Part shown: positions 34,792 through 46,914 of the stretch, one piece after another
How the letters are laid out: each line of letters opens with the position of its first letter
How positions within the stretch are numbered: the first letter of the stretch is position 1
Source: Cymodocea nodosa
Taxonomy: Eukaryota; Streptophyta; Magnoliopsida; Alismatales; Cymodoceaceae
NCBI GenBank assembly: GCA_036874045.1
Contig: CM072343.1
Span: forward strand, 2,314,001-2,378,000
DNA length: 64,000 bases
Reading direction: 5' to 3'
Position numbers and translations under genes: made by a program
The notes under the pieces: generated by a model
The model's input: the letters and a program-made list of their open reading frames with translations, nothing else
Database searches by the model: none
What the model was told of the DNA's origin: nothing

Positions 34792-37700
34792 ATGGTTCCT
34801 CCGCTCCCTTACAAATCTCCTTCCCCTTCCCAGCCCTCCGGGTAACAATTCCTCCTCCTCCTCCTCCTCCTCCTCCTCGTCCAAATCCTCCTCTTCCCGA
34901 CTTTTATCAACCCAATTACCCTTTTGTTTCCGCAGGAAGAGCGAGATCACAGATCTGAAGTTCCAGCTTCGCCAGCTTGCGGGCTCCCGCGCCCCGGGAA
35001 CCGACGACGCCAAGCGGGACCTCTTCAAGAAGGTCATCTCCCATATGACAATCGGGATCGACGCCTCCGCCCTCTTCTCCGAGATGGTCATGTGCTCCGC
35101 CACTTCCGACGTTGTGCTCAAGAAGATGTGCTACCTCTACGTCGGCAACTACGCCAAGAACAACCCCGATCTGGCGTTGCTGACGATCAATTTTCTCCAA
35201 AGGGACTGTAAGGACGAGGACCCCATGATCCGAGGGCTGGCGTTGCGGAGCTTGTGCTCTCTGAGGGTGACGAATCTGGTGGAGTACCTGGTCGGACCTC
35301 TGCGGTCGGGGCTGAGCGATGGGAGTGCGTATGTCAGGATGGTGGCCGCAATGGGGGTGTTGAAGTTGTATCATATCTCGGCGGCTGCATGCATTGAGGC
35401 GGAGTTTCCGGCAGTGCTTAAGAGGCTCATGCTGAATGACCCTGACGCGCAGGTGGATTTGGGGTTAAAGTTTGGAAGCATTTTTTCTTGTTGCTAAAAG
35501 CATTTTTTCTTGTTGCTAAAAGCATTTTTTCTTGTTGCTAATATCGAATTCAGTTTTAATTTGTTATTTTCTGGGAATTTTGAGTTTTCAATGTTTATGA
35601 ATTGATTTTATGTGGTGTTGTCACCATGGCAGGTCGTAGCAAATTGCCTGTCGTCACTGCAGGAAATCTGGAATTTAGAAGCTGCTACTTCAGAAGCAGC
35701 GGCGAGAGAAATAGAAGCTTTGCTCAGCAAACCAGTTGTTTATAACCTGCTCAATAGGTATGTTACGTTTTTCGTAATGTGTTTAGCAGTTAGCTGGCTG
35801 TGTTTACTCATGATCACTAGGTAGCCTATGTATATTAACTTTTTCGAAGAATGTGCTGTATGACTGTTTTTGAAACAAAGGTTTGCTATATGTTTGTTCG
35901 TCTTGCTGTTCCATGAGTTACTTTTGAAATTTGCAACTCATTCTCAAGGATTTTATTCATGCAGGTCTTCATCTAAATATAAATATGTAATTACCCATTA
36001 GAAGTCCTCAGCCGCATAATATGCATTAGGAAAAGAAACTGTCGTTATTGTAATCTATGCTTGATCTTGATCAACTACATTCCTATGCTGCAAGAATTAA
36101 CATACACTAGATGCTTACACTGAATTTTCTATTGGGTATGCCTTCCATTTTATCTTTTTTTTACCCCTTAGCTTATCAATTTTTTTAGTAACTGATGGGA
36201 GAACACTGTTTTAGGAAATTTTTAAAAAAATTAAAAATTTCATGATTGCTTCTTGTTTTGCAATGCAGTATGCTTTTATCTCTATCTAAAATATTGTAGT
36301 ACCTTTTGATGCCATTCCAATCAATGCAAACTAAATATTATAGGGATTTTTAATTTATACTTGAAACATTGATTTGCATTTCATTTAGGGCAAAAATTCT
36401 TGTGTGTTTTTCAGCTTTTGTAACTTTTAAATAGTGAAATATATATATTATTTCTATTTACTTGATTTTGGCACCATTTTCACTTTTTAATCAAATTCTA
36501 CAAGATTAGTAATTTTTTTTTGGAAAAAAGTTTGATTTTTTGGATATTTGAGTTCTTGTTTGCTTTTTGTGCCACAGAATATTTCATCTGCCTGTTCATA
36601 ACCTAAACACAATAACATCCATTTGAATTTGGTACATTGCAGTTGATTTCTTGAATACTATTGTGCTTGAGTTTTTTGAAATTTATCAAATACTTTGAGT
36701 ATTAGTATAAAGGTCTTCAATTTTTTAAAGATAATTACTCATAGTTTTTTTTTCTTATTTTATCATGTAGTATTTCTTCAAAGAATAACTATCAACTTTT
36801 CATATAAAATGGTTATGCATAGTTGATGAATCTAAAATAGATTTTGTTCCATTTGTATAGAAATGATTGTAAATTTTATTTTAAGAACTACCTTTACTAG
36901 AATTAAATTTTGCTAAAATAAATCCTATATTATTTGACTCAGAGGGTGCCATCTAATTGCGGTAAGACTTAATGAACTAGATGAAATGCATTTAATCAAT
37001 ATCATTTCCCATCAATTTGAAAAACTTTAAAGCTACACTTTTGATTCCATTCTGAGGAAAGTAGTGTATATATTTCTATCTTAAATTTCCCAATTGTCAT
37101 CATTCATTAGACCATTCTGTGGAAGCATGGAGTTTTTTCTGAGAAGGAAGTATGGAGTTAATGTCCAGTTCTTGCTAGAGTTCCACGATGTTTAAGAATA
37201 ACACTTGTAACTATTAATTTCTCTTTTTTTGGATCTTTGCTTATCTTTTGAATAAGCTTGCGCTTGCACTTGCTTTTTATTTAATATTATGTCTTGCTCT
37301 CTGAGAAAAAACTATCGTACCCTCTATGGATAAACTTAGTGATCTGTCACTTGGTATTCCCTTTTTATTGTCTTCTTTTATTTTGGGATTAACCCCAGGA
37401 AAATCTTTTTTGTTAAAATTTTGGAACTTTTATAACAAAAATGATTATTTTACAGGATCAGGGAATTCAATGAGTGGGCACAATGTCTTGTACTTGACTT
37501 GGTATCAAAGTACATACCTTCAGACAACAGTGAGATATTTGACATAATGAATCTTCTTGAGGACAGACTCCAGCATGCAAATGGTGCTGTTGTTTTAGCC
37601 ACAATCAAGGTGTTTTTGCATTTGACACTGTCCATGACAGATGTCCATCAGCAGGTGGTTAGAGTACCTGTTGAAAGGAAAAACTTAATATTTAGTGGAT

Positions 37701-40700
37701 TGTTATTGGCTATTATTATTATAATTTCTTATTCCATTTCTAGGTTTATGAACGCATTAAAGCACCTTTACTCACACTTATCAGCACAGGAAGCCCTGAG
37801 CAATCATATGCTGTGTTGAGCCACCTGCATCTTCTGGTGATGCGTGCTCCAATGTTATTTTCTTCTGATTACAAATACTTCTATTGTCAATACAGTCAAC
37901 CTTCCTATGTTAAGAAACTGAAACTTGAAATGCTGACTGCAATTGCAAATGAGAGTAATACCTATGAAATTGGTGGGTCATGTCTCATGAGATTTCTCAA
38001 CTGTTTTTTCACTTGCCTCATTTTGCTACTATCAGCTGTAAGCTTGTAATTTACATTTGTCTGAAACTAATTATGATGAATGCACATGTTTCAGTCACCG
38101 AATTGTGTGAGTATGCTGCAAATGTTGATGTGCCCATTGCACGAGAGTCAATTCGGGCTGTTGGAAAGATAGCATTGCAGCAGTATGATGTGAATGCAAT
38201 TGTTGATAGACTTCTGCAATTTCTAGAGATGGAAAAGGATCATGTTACTGCTGAGACTCTGGTTGGTACACTTTTTTTTCAAAACCAGTTTGTCTGGTTT
38301 TCATACCATGGCATTACCATATTTTGTTTCTATTTGTCATTATTCATCTAAAATTTTTCAGGTTCTTGTAAAAGATCTTCTCAGGAAATACCCTCAATGG
38401 AGCCATGATTGCATTGCAGTTGTTGGAAATATTAGCAGCAAAAATGTTCAGGAACCCAAAGCTAAAGCAGCTCTAATATGGATGTTGGGGGAGTATTCCC
38501 AAGACATGATTGATGCTCCTTACACTTTGGAAGGTCTCATTGACAATTGGGATGATGAACATTCTCCAGAGGTACTAAGTTTTCGTGTGCTCATGCTTTT
38601 GCACGTAGAATTTTTGTTGGGATGAGACATTCTCAATTATCTCCATATGTAAATGTCTCCAAACATTAATTTTGTTTTTAGAAAAAGGTTTTCATAAAAC
38701 TTTTTCCACGTTTAGAGGTGTCTTTAAATTCTATTCTTGGCAAAATACAATAACAAACTACAACAATTTGAGTGAACTATGTGGAGTTAGTCATATGAAT
38801 TCTTTTCTTCCATGTATTTCTACCTATGGTCAAATATTTGATTTAAATTACATAAATTTAATTTCTTTTCAGAGTTCCTAACCAGGTAGTTGTAGGTTGT
38901 CTTCTATGTTTTTTAGTTTATTCTGTATTAGTTAAATTTCTTCTCTTAATTAGAGTATTCTTTGGTTTGCTAAGGATATGACTAAACCACCTAAGTTGAT
39001 TTTCTCTTATTTTATCTTCAATTGATGCAACCCTTACTATATTCTTAATAAAATTGATTTTGAGGTTATACCTTATAGTATTACCGCTTGTCTTTCTAAG
39101 TATACATATTTTAGCAACACCATTTTTTCTATATGGTCATGTTTTACAACCTAACATTTTAAGTTATAAAGTATATCTGGACAAATAACAATTTTATGGA
39201 ATTTTCCTTTTAACTTTAAAGGTATTTTTTATCACATGATACTCTAGAAGTATTTCTCTACTTCTTCCATTTTACTTTTATCACATGAATAACATTCTTT
39301 ATAATTTCACCATTGCTACTTATTATAAATCTGAAGTATTTAATGGTCGAATCCCATAATCATTTAAGTATATACTTTCATCATTATTTCTATTTTCTAT
39401 TTGCATCAAGCCTACATTTCATATATTTACTTTTTGATATACTCAATCTAAATCCTTTGGATTCTAAGGTATTTTTCCATAATTTTAATTTAAAATTAAT
39501 TCTTAACTTACTTTCGTCAACTAAGATTATGTCATTAGCAAATAGCATACATTAGAGTATTTCATTGAATTTCTTTAATTATTTCATCCATAACCAAAAT
39601 AAATAGATATAGGCATAGAGAGGACCCTTGGTGTAAATTTATATCTACTAGAAATTCCCTAGTTTCTCCTCTAGTTTTAACACTAATAATTGTTTTTTCA
39701 TACATATTCTTTGTAATATCAATATATCTTATGAGTAATCCTTTTCTTTTTAAAACTCACCACAAAAGTTTTTTAGGTACTCTATTATAAGGTTTTTTTC
39801 AACTAATGAAAACCATACAAAGGTTCTTTCTCTTAACTCTAAAATATTTTATTAGTTGTCTAAGTAAATAAATAGCTTCTATTGTAGTTTGGCTTAAACT
39901 TAAATTGATTTTCTGTGAAATTAGGGTGATTTAATGATTAATTAAAGATTAAGTATTTTAGCTGTTTGATTAGGAATTAAATTAAGTGTTTTATAGATTA
40001 ATTAAGAATTAGATGAAGTTTTTTAAGGATTTAATTAAAGATTAATTGATTTAAGGATTAAGTGGTATAAGGATTTAATTTGAATATTATAAGGATTTAA
40101 TTAAAGATTAAATTAAGTATTTTAAATACTTGATTAGGAATTGTTTTAGAGATTAATTAAGGATTAAATTAAGTATTTTAGGGATTAATTAAGGATTAAC
40201 GTTTGAAGGATTTAATTTAAGGGTTAAATTGAGTGAATTAGGGATTGATTATATTAAATTAAGTATTTTAAGGATTTAATTATTTTAAGTATTTTTTATA
40301 GGTTTTTATTGATGAATTAATTGAGTAATTTAATTAATTTAGAGGTTTTGAATAAGTGATTTAGATGGTTTGATGAAGTATTCTTTAATTAAGTGGTTTG
40401 ATAGTTGAATTGAGTGTTTTTAAGTGATTATGTGTTTTCGGTGATTTAAATGTTTTAATTAAGTATTTTCAAAGATTTAATTAGACATTTTAATTAAGTA
40501 TTTTTTGTGATTTAATTAATTAACTGTTTTAGGTGAGAGGTAAAAGGTAGAAAAAATAGAGGATGGGACAGACACAACGAGAGAGATGTCAACAAGTGTA
40601 CACTTCTTTTTTTAATTGCACACATGATCTAGCACAATGTGTTACTAAAGGGTTTTATCTCAACAAATTATTTTTACAATTTATGTTCACGAGAAGTTGA

Positions 40701-42939
40701 TAAATTTTTACAACTAGTTGTCTACCTAATACTAACCCTTCTCCTTTATTCAAACTTTAGACCAGCTATGAAGGGATGGACTTCAACAGGTGGAGTTTTA
40801 TTTCTAGAAAAATAATCAGCATAAATTGTGCAAACAATTTGGGATTACTTTCCTCGCTTTATGATCTTGACTTTTGAGTTTTTGACCAAAAGATTTGCAG
40901 ATAATGTTCATTGCCATTTTCTGAGTGTTGCTTGTTGATTTTGACAAAAGAGGAGGTTACATGTCTTCGAAGGAAAAATTGATTTGTTCCTTTTTTCTTA
41001 CTGCCCCAGTGGCACCGTTGGTGTCTAATCATTCATCTCCATGCTCTAACTTCTGATTTATTTTGTTGCCTTGATTTGTAGGTTCGCCTGCATCTTCTCA
41101 CTGCTGTAATGAAGTGTTTCTTCAAAAGGCCACCTGAGACACAAAAGGCACTTGGATCTGCATTGTATGCTGGTCTCGCTGATTCCCATCAGGTCTGACT
41201 GGATGTACTGATTTTCTATTCATAAACAGAGATAACAATTATATGAAGTGGCAAAATAAGGATGGGTCTGTTTAATTTTTTGAATAAGGTGTTTTTTTTT
41301 AAATTTGGACGTATCTTATTTTCATCAATGACATTCACCCTTTCATTTCCTTTCAACAAGAAAAGGAGGGTGATTGGTACAAGGAGCCTATATTATATTA
41401 ACTCTATTATTTTTTCAGGATGTCCATGATAGGGCCTTACTTTATTATAGAACGTTACAATATGATGTCTCAAAAGCAGAGGCTATAGTGAACCCGCCTA
41501 AGCAAGCTGTGTCAGTTTTTGCCGATACACAGAGCAGTGAAATAAAAGACCGTATATTTGATGAGTTTAATAGTCTGTCAGTTATATACCAGAAGGTACT
41601 TTTCATTTCTTGCAAACTATTTTTTAGAAATTTTTCCTGCCTGTGGTTCCATCTACTGAAAGAATGTGACAAGGATTGGTTAAGTCATCTGCATCCTTGA
41701 TCCTCTTTTACGTGTATTGTGCATCAGTTTTAGTTTTCTATTCTGAACTCAAATATTACCCATATATAAAGGAAACAAATTATCTGTGGGAAAGGTCATC
41801 AATGTGATCACCAAAAATTTAACCAGTGAGACATCAAAGACCATAATAAATTATGATATGAAGCAAGTATCATATACCCTCACATGTTTTCAATTTAAAA
41901 CCACTGATCAACTTTCGTTCTTTCGATACGTTTGCAGCCCTCTTACATGTTTACTGACAAGGAACACAGGGGACCTTTTGAGTTCTCAGAAGAACTTGGA
42001 AATTTGTCTGTGGATGGAGAATCCACTGAAGTTGTAGATGGTGAAAGATACGATGCAAGTGGTAATGATTTGCTTCTTAGTACATCCGAGAAAGAAGACA
42101 ACAAAGCACTCGTTAGTAATGGTTCTGCATATACTGCTCCTGACTATGATAGTTCATCTGCTTCCCTCCTTGGTTCACAAATACAATCTGAAGCTGGGTC
42201 AAGTCCACTGACCAATTTAGCTATTGATGATTTACTTGGTTTGGGTATATCCACTTCTCCTTCACCTCCTCCATTGAAGCTTAGCCCAAAGGCAGTCCTC
42301 GATCCCCGCTCTTTTCAAAAGAAATGGGCTGAACTTCCTGTATCGCTATCACAGGTCTCTTTTGGTCTCTCTGGCTTTCTTTGATTTGTTTTAAGTTTAG
42401 AAATCTTCCCTGTTTGCTACATCTCAAATTAGGAACTTGCATAAGATACATCTACTGCGGTAGTAGGGCATAGGAACATGATTACATATTTTACTGTGTT
42501 GCTATCCTAGTTCTTAATGTATTATTTCCTAGTCCTTAAGCTATCTTACCTTGGTTTTTCTCTTTTCCTTATCATGATTTAGCTGCCTTTGTGGCAATTG
42601 TCACTTCTGAAGCATCCCGACCTGTAGATTATTTGCTATTTTTTGCAGGAATACCTTCTCGATCCCAGTGGCGTGGTTGCATTAGTGACACCTCAATCAT
42701 TGCTTCGGCATATGCAAGGTCACTCCATACAATGCATTGCTTCTGGTGGCCAACCTCCTAATTTGAAGTACTTCTTCTTCGCCCAAAAAGCTGATGAACC
42801 CTCGTTCTTCCTTGCCGAGTGTCTCATCAACACGTCGTCAGCAAAAGCACAATTAAAATTCAAAGCGGATGATGGCGGTGCTGCAGAGTCTTTCTCTGCC
42901 ATGTTCCAATCTGCCCTATCCAAGTTCGGGCTGTCCTAG
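34792..42939 (+). CDS. AP4B: AP-4 complex subunit beta (beta-adaptin-like protein A)
   Basis: Large subunit of the AP-4 adaptor, a clathrin-independent coat at the trans-Golgi network that in plants helps sort vacuolar receptors. Exons: 34792-34841, 34936-35452, 35633-35757, 37456-37654, 37744-37972, 38095-38261, 38362-38571, 41082-41192, 41419-41595, 41938-42354, 42649-42939. They join in frame to 830 residues plus TAG, close to the roughly 840 of the Arabidopsis protein. All introns are GT-AG. The adaptin N-terminal solenoid covers about residues 18-575 (FLQRDCKDEDPMIRGLALRS in exon 2, ESIRAVGKIALQQYDVNAIV in exon 6). Exon 9 and 10 junction reads YQK/PSYMFTDKEHRGPFEFS. A Ser-rich hinge is in exon 10 and the C-terminal appendage (about 710-830) ends with FQSALSKFGLS. 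The start was chosen because MVPPLPYKSPSPSQPSGKSE matches the family, while a longer frame from 34769 reads through intron 1. No stop or frameshift was found, so the gene looks functional. Confidence 0.96.
34842..34935 (+). other. Intron 1 of AP-4 beta with TCC microsatellite
   Basis: 94-nt intron, GTAACA to CCGCAG, containing a run of about eleven TCC units (34851-34880). The run is open in frame with exon 2 and makes a false Ser-rich extension if the intron is not removed. Confidence 0.85.
35477..35541 (+). repeat. 22-bp tandem repeat, 3 copies, in intron 2
   Basis: AGCATTTTTTCTTGTTGCTAAA starts at 35477, 35499 and 35521, nearly identical, a recent slippage or duplication within the 180-nt intron 2 (35453-35632). 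Confidence 0.9.
35758..37455 (+). other. Intron 3 of AP-4 beta (1698 nt)
   Basis: AT-rich, donor AG/GTATGT, acceptor TTTTACAG. I see no transposon signature, RNA gene or ORF of note inside. Confidence 0.7.
38890..39900 (-). mobile_element. Antisense LINE reverse-transcriptase relic in intron 7
   Basis: Read on the minus strand with frame changes it gives NLCMVFISLEK near 39815, LHQGSSLCLYLF-like sequence near 39630, MLFANDIILVDESKLRIN near 39500-39550 (catalytic FADD as FAND), LKLWKNTLESKGFRLSI, and at the 3' side VASIEDKIRENQLRWFSH near 38990-39040. This is the RT and C-terminal part of a plant non-LTR retrotransposon. It lies inside the 2510-nt intron 7 of AP-4 beta, in opposite orientation, and is full of stops. 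The ends and any target duplication could not be set. Confidence 0.85.
39905..40530. repeat. Degenerate AT-rich minisatellite in intron 7
   Basis: Irregular reiteration of words like GATTAATTAAGGATTA, TTTAATTAAGTATTTTA and AAGGATTTAATT over about 600 bp. No fixed period, so it looks like decayed tandem repeats next to the LINE relic. Confidence 0.7.
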
Positions 42940-43140
42940 TTGTGGTTGCATATCTCAACAACTTTTGTCCTCTCATTTGTTGTTTAGTTGTGGCGTTAGC
43001 GCAGCGAATCCAAGTGCTAAGATCATCGCCTGTTTGTATAATCTGAGCTTATTCGAAGGCTCGAGTTTTGTAAAGTTTACATTGTATGGGGAGAGAGGAG
43101 CAGACAGGGCCAATGCTTAGTCTTACGTGTGGTTGATGCC
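42940..43140 (+). other. Probable 3' untranslated region of AP-4 beta
   Basis: Follows the TAG at 42937-42939; T-rich with no strong AATAAA. The end is not definable from sequence alone. Confidence 0.4.
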
Positions 43141-44084
43141 ATGAATTCCTTCTTTTCATGTATTTTTCCTATTCATCTTAAATTATGCAATTTTAAATTT
43201 TTTACTATTTTTAATCAAGTGATTTTTAGTCTCCTTCTAACGTACTCCTTTACGATCGTGAATGGTATTATTTACTAGTAAAAGAACTGTGTCGCCGTTT
43301 GATTCTAAAAATGGCAATGAAATAGTTTGTGTGGTGATTTGTCGGGTCGAATTTTACACAGTAACTTTAATGGCTATCTTTTGCAGTTGTGTTGATTTAT
43401 CGTGGTTAACGAAGATTGCCGACAGAATCGGTCAACAAGAACTAAACTTGGTCATTGTTCTACATGTTTACAGGAAATGATGACAACCATCGAAAGAACC
43501 TCTTCCAAAAGTTCTAGAATTTTGCTTGATAAAACAATTCACAATCATGTTCACCTACTGTAGCCTAATTAGCCTTCTTCGGGGAAAGAGACAGGGTCTG
43601 TTTGTATTAAAAGTTAAAAAATTTAAGAAATAGAAAGTTTAAAAAGTTAAAAATCAGTTTAAAAAGTTAGAAATTAAAAAGTTAAAAAGTAAAATTTGAA
43701 GTTGTCTGTATATAGAATGTTAGGAAAATTATATAATTATTAATTTTTTTTTAAAAGTTATTTATAATATATATTTTAAATAATAAAATAAAATAAATTA
43801 TTTAATTCTATATAATTTTATTCTTACTCGTATAATTTCTTATTTTTAATCACATAATTTTCATTTTCTTCTTTTTCTTGCACCAACTTATGCTCTTTAT
43901 TTTCATTTATGTGATAAAAAATACCATAGAAACAATAATTACCATGACATTGTCTTTAATTATTTAATAATCATATGATATATACTTCAATTATTTATGA
44001 TTATAAATCTTAAAAAATATAAATAAAAAAATATTGAAATAGAAGTAAATTATAAGAAGGAAATGCAAAGTCATTGTTTGTTTG
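43141..44084. other. Intergenic AT-rich sequence downstream of AP-4 beta
   Basis: Contains a reiterated AAGTTAAAAA/TTTAAAAAGTTA stretch at 43600-43700 and very AT-rich DNA to 44050. No gene or clear element was recognised. Confidence 0.45.
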
Positions 44085-44669
44085 GGTTTACTTTAAATAT
44101 ATATTTATATTTTCTTTTATAAGTAATAAATAATTTTTACAAATTAGATATCAAATTCAATTTACTTTTGACTACAAGTACACACTATTTGTTGCATAAA
44201 TATGCAAATATAGGTTAATTCCACAAAGATTGAGTAAAAATTTCATACTATTTTGCTTTTTACAACTAGAGGTTTATATGTGTTAAATTACATACTTTGT
44301 TGACTTACTACTAACTCAACAGACTTAGTTTGTTGAGTTACAGTTAACACAATAGACTATCCTTGTGAACTTAAGTTAACTCTACGAGACTCACTAGTAA
44401 CTTTCAATTATATTTGATGTTTATAGAGAAATTTGACCATCTATTGGGTGATTCCACAGAATGTAAATAACATTAATTAAGCTTTTAATGTTAGTTTATA
44501 TAGTATTTATCATTAATCAACACTAACATTCAGATATTTCAAACAATAACAATTAAGATTTTGGTATTGTATACGAACAAATTTTAGTAATCAATAATAC
44601 GATTTTCTATTTTTTGGAATTAAATAAACATAAAACATTCAATAATACTAACAATAATAACATTACTTA
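44085..44669 (-). repeat. Family A LTR fragment A6
   Basis: U5-side part of the family A LTR in minus orientation, with diverged versions of the GTTGAGTTACAG and TAACTCAACAG words at 44310-44390. It stops at 44670 where a copia E LTR begins. Confidence 0.75.
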
Positions 44670-45872
44670 TGTAGGATCGTTGTATCATAAAAGGGGGGTG
44701 AATTGTATCTTTAGTAATTAAAATTACCAGCGGATAAAACAAGAGCACATAACACTCGTAAATAAAATTTTGTTCTTTATAAACTTTAAAGAAAGAATTT
44801 ACAATATCTTTTCAGCTCAATTCCCTTCTTGACGGTTTTGATACAATAATGTTTGATATACAATTTAAATAGAAAATGAAGTCCTTATTCAAAACTAATT
44901 TCGAATGGTATAAAACATGATCTTTTATGCATGTAGCTCCTTTCCTTCTTTTTGCTCAGCTTCTATATCTCTTTTTCTCTAGTTGTCGAATTTCCAGACT
45001 TCTTGCATTTACAACTCCTTTTCTAAAACTACTTGGAATTTTGAACTTCTTTTGATGTTGGAGAATTTTTCTAGATATGAATATTCATACTTGATTTTTC
45101 AGTTTGGGATCTAGATTGAATATTCAGACTTGATTTTTGAGATTGGGATCTTGATTGTAATGTAGTTCGTACTCTCTATTAGTAGTCGAACAATGACTTC
45201 ACGTTCAACATGTTCATCCACTTAATCCACAATCCATAATCCACATACTAATTTTTTCTTTAATCCAAATTACTATCTTTTTGAATTTCCATGATCTCCA
45301 CTCGTAGATTCACCGAAACTTTATCTTTCTAGAGACTTATAGAATATCTTCTAAGTCTTTGTTTTAGTCGAACACTTATCCTTTAAGTCTTCTAAAAACT
45401 CGAACACTTATCTGTAACTCTTCGAGTTTTTGCACTTGCAAAACACGTGACTGAACATAGAAAATTTATCTGTTCGTTAGTCATTTTATAAAACTCGAAC
45501 AGTTATCTATCCATGCGTATAAAAATTCGAACAATTATCTAACTCTTCGATTTTCATTATCGAACGTACATAGAAAACACATGACAACTTAAAACATTAA
45601 AAACACACGTGTAGATAACTTAACTATATGAGTTTTTAACATAACTCTTTGACTAAATTGAAACATTAACTATCTGAAAGTTTAACTGTCTGAAATTCTA
45701 GCTATCCGAAAACTTTAACTATTCGAAAATTTTTAACTATCTGAAATTTTAAATGAAACTTTTCGATAACTTGTCAACATTTAATTACATGACTATTATA
45801 CTTAGAAAATATTATTTAGACTTATTTAAAGACTTTAATAAAGCATTCATCATTAAAATAAAATTCCTAACA
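44670..45872 (-). repeat. 3' LTR of copia element E (about 1.2 kb)
   Basis: Minus strand: starts TGTTAGGAATTTTATTTTAATG at 45872 and ends CGATCCTACA at 44670, the same 3' end as the copia A LTR. It contains clustered TAACTATCCGAA-type words (45655-45770), CATCCATGCGTA and AACTATATGAGTTTT. A fragment of the same LTR is at 31896-32201, on the other side of the AP-4 gene. Confidence 0.85.
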
Positions 45873-46196
45873 ATCTCTCCTTTTTTGATGATGTCAAAAC
45901 CTAATAAGTCAAATAATCTATCTTCTCCCCCTTTTTGGCATTATAAAAAAGTAAATAAAATGTAAGGAAGAAAAATGTGTTAAGTACATATCGTTCAAAA
46001 AGATATTTTTAAACATGCATAATTTTCGTGGATAAGCAAAAACTATTTAAATAAAACTATTTTAAACATAAACTGTCAAAAACAAGTATATGATCATTAA
46101 ATGTAGTAAACAGTTTACATAATACAATTGCTTTACATAAGTAATTTTTGACAACAAATTACAATAAATAAAACATGCAATACATAATTTGTTTAA
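45873..46196 (-). other. Copia E polypurine tracts and 3' leader
   Basis: Minus-strand CATCAAAAAAGGAGAGAT directly before the LTR (45873-45890) and a second run GCCAAAAAGGGGGAGAAG at 45925-45942. The rest is AT-rich and noncoding. Confidence 0.8.
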
Positions 46197-46914
46197 TCAC
46201 AAGCCTCTTTGTCTTCGAAAAATATTGATTAGAGCATCTAAAATTTGCCTTGCAATTTCTGTACTTACTCTGTTTATCTGATCAAGTACTGGTTGATCTA
46301 AATCAGTTTGTGAAACTTGTGACAGTTGCTATAAAAATTCAGTATGTATGTTTGTATTGAAATCTGTATGTATATTTGTATTTATACCTGTATTTGTATC
46401 TGTATGTTGCTATTGTTCTAAAAATTGTGTCGACTGTTGTTGTTGCTGTTGTGACTGAGTTTGCCAATCCTGTTGTGGTTGTTGTTGTTGAATTATAGGT
46501 GTATCTACTTCCTGGTATTTTTGTAGTTCCTTTGTAGAGAAAGATCTTGACTTTAGTCTTTTCTATGGCTAAGGTGTAATATCTGTTTGACTTGCCACAA
46601 TTCTCAAAAGTATATCACCATAAAATAATTTACTCTACAAGGTTAAGATATGAGAAATGAAAATATCATACCGGTTCACTTGTATATGGTTAATTAATGC
46701 ATATGTAGCATAAAGACAACATCTACCAACCTCTACACCATGACCAAACCTCTGAAAGAGTGAAACATGCAGTATTTTTGCAATAAAACGTGCTTGGCCA
46801 TTTAAATCATTTAGTAATCTCATTGGATTGTTAGCAGTTGGATTTTTGGCTAAACTTTTAATGTGCCATCCCAACTAGTAAACCTGTTTTCTTTCTAATA
46901 ATTTGATTTTACTA
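46197..46914 (-). pseudogene. Copia E third (env-like) ORF, C-terminal part
   Basis: Minus strand. It reads ARFIAKILHVSLFQRFGHG, then GRCCLYATYALINHIQVN, matching the copia A third ORF. A Gln-rich tract (DWQTQSQQQQQQ) and a C-terminal part ending TGA at 46197-46199 follow. It has in-frame TAG/TAA codons. It is fused at about 46914 to plus-strand gypsy RNase H, so the N-terminal part is missing. Confidence 0.8.

Noticed and set aside
34576..35374. Minus-strand ORFs opposite AP-4 beta exon 2
   Set aside because: They are shadows of the GC-rich coding exon with low-complexity composition and no family resemblance.
34769..35497. Long open frame with a Ser-rich N-terminus at the start of the AP-4 gene
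   Set aside because: It reads through intron 1 (34842-34935) and past the exon 2 donor at 35453; the spliced start at 34792 matches the family and the Ser run is the TCC microsatellite.
43590..44080. Possible MITE (GGGTCTGTTTGTATTAAAAG start, AT-rich body)
   Set aside because: No convincing terminal inverted repeat or target duplication could be paired.
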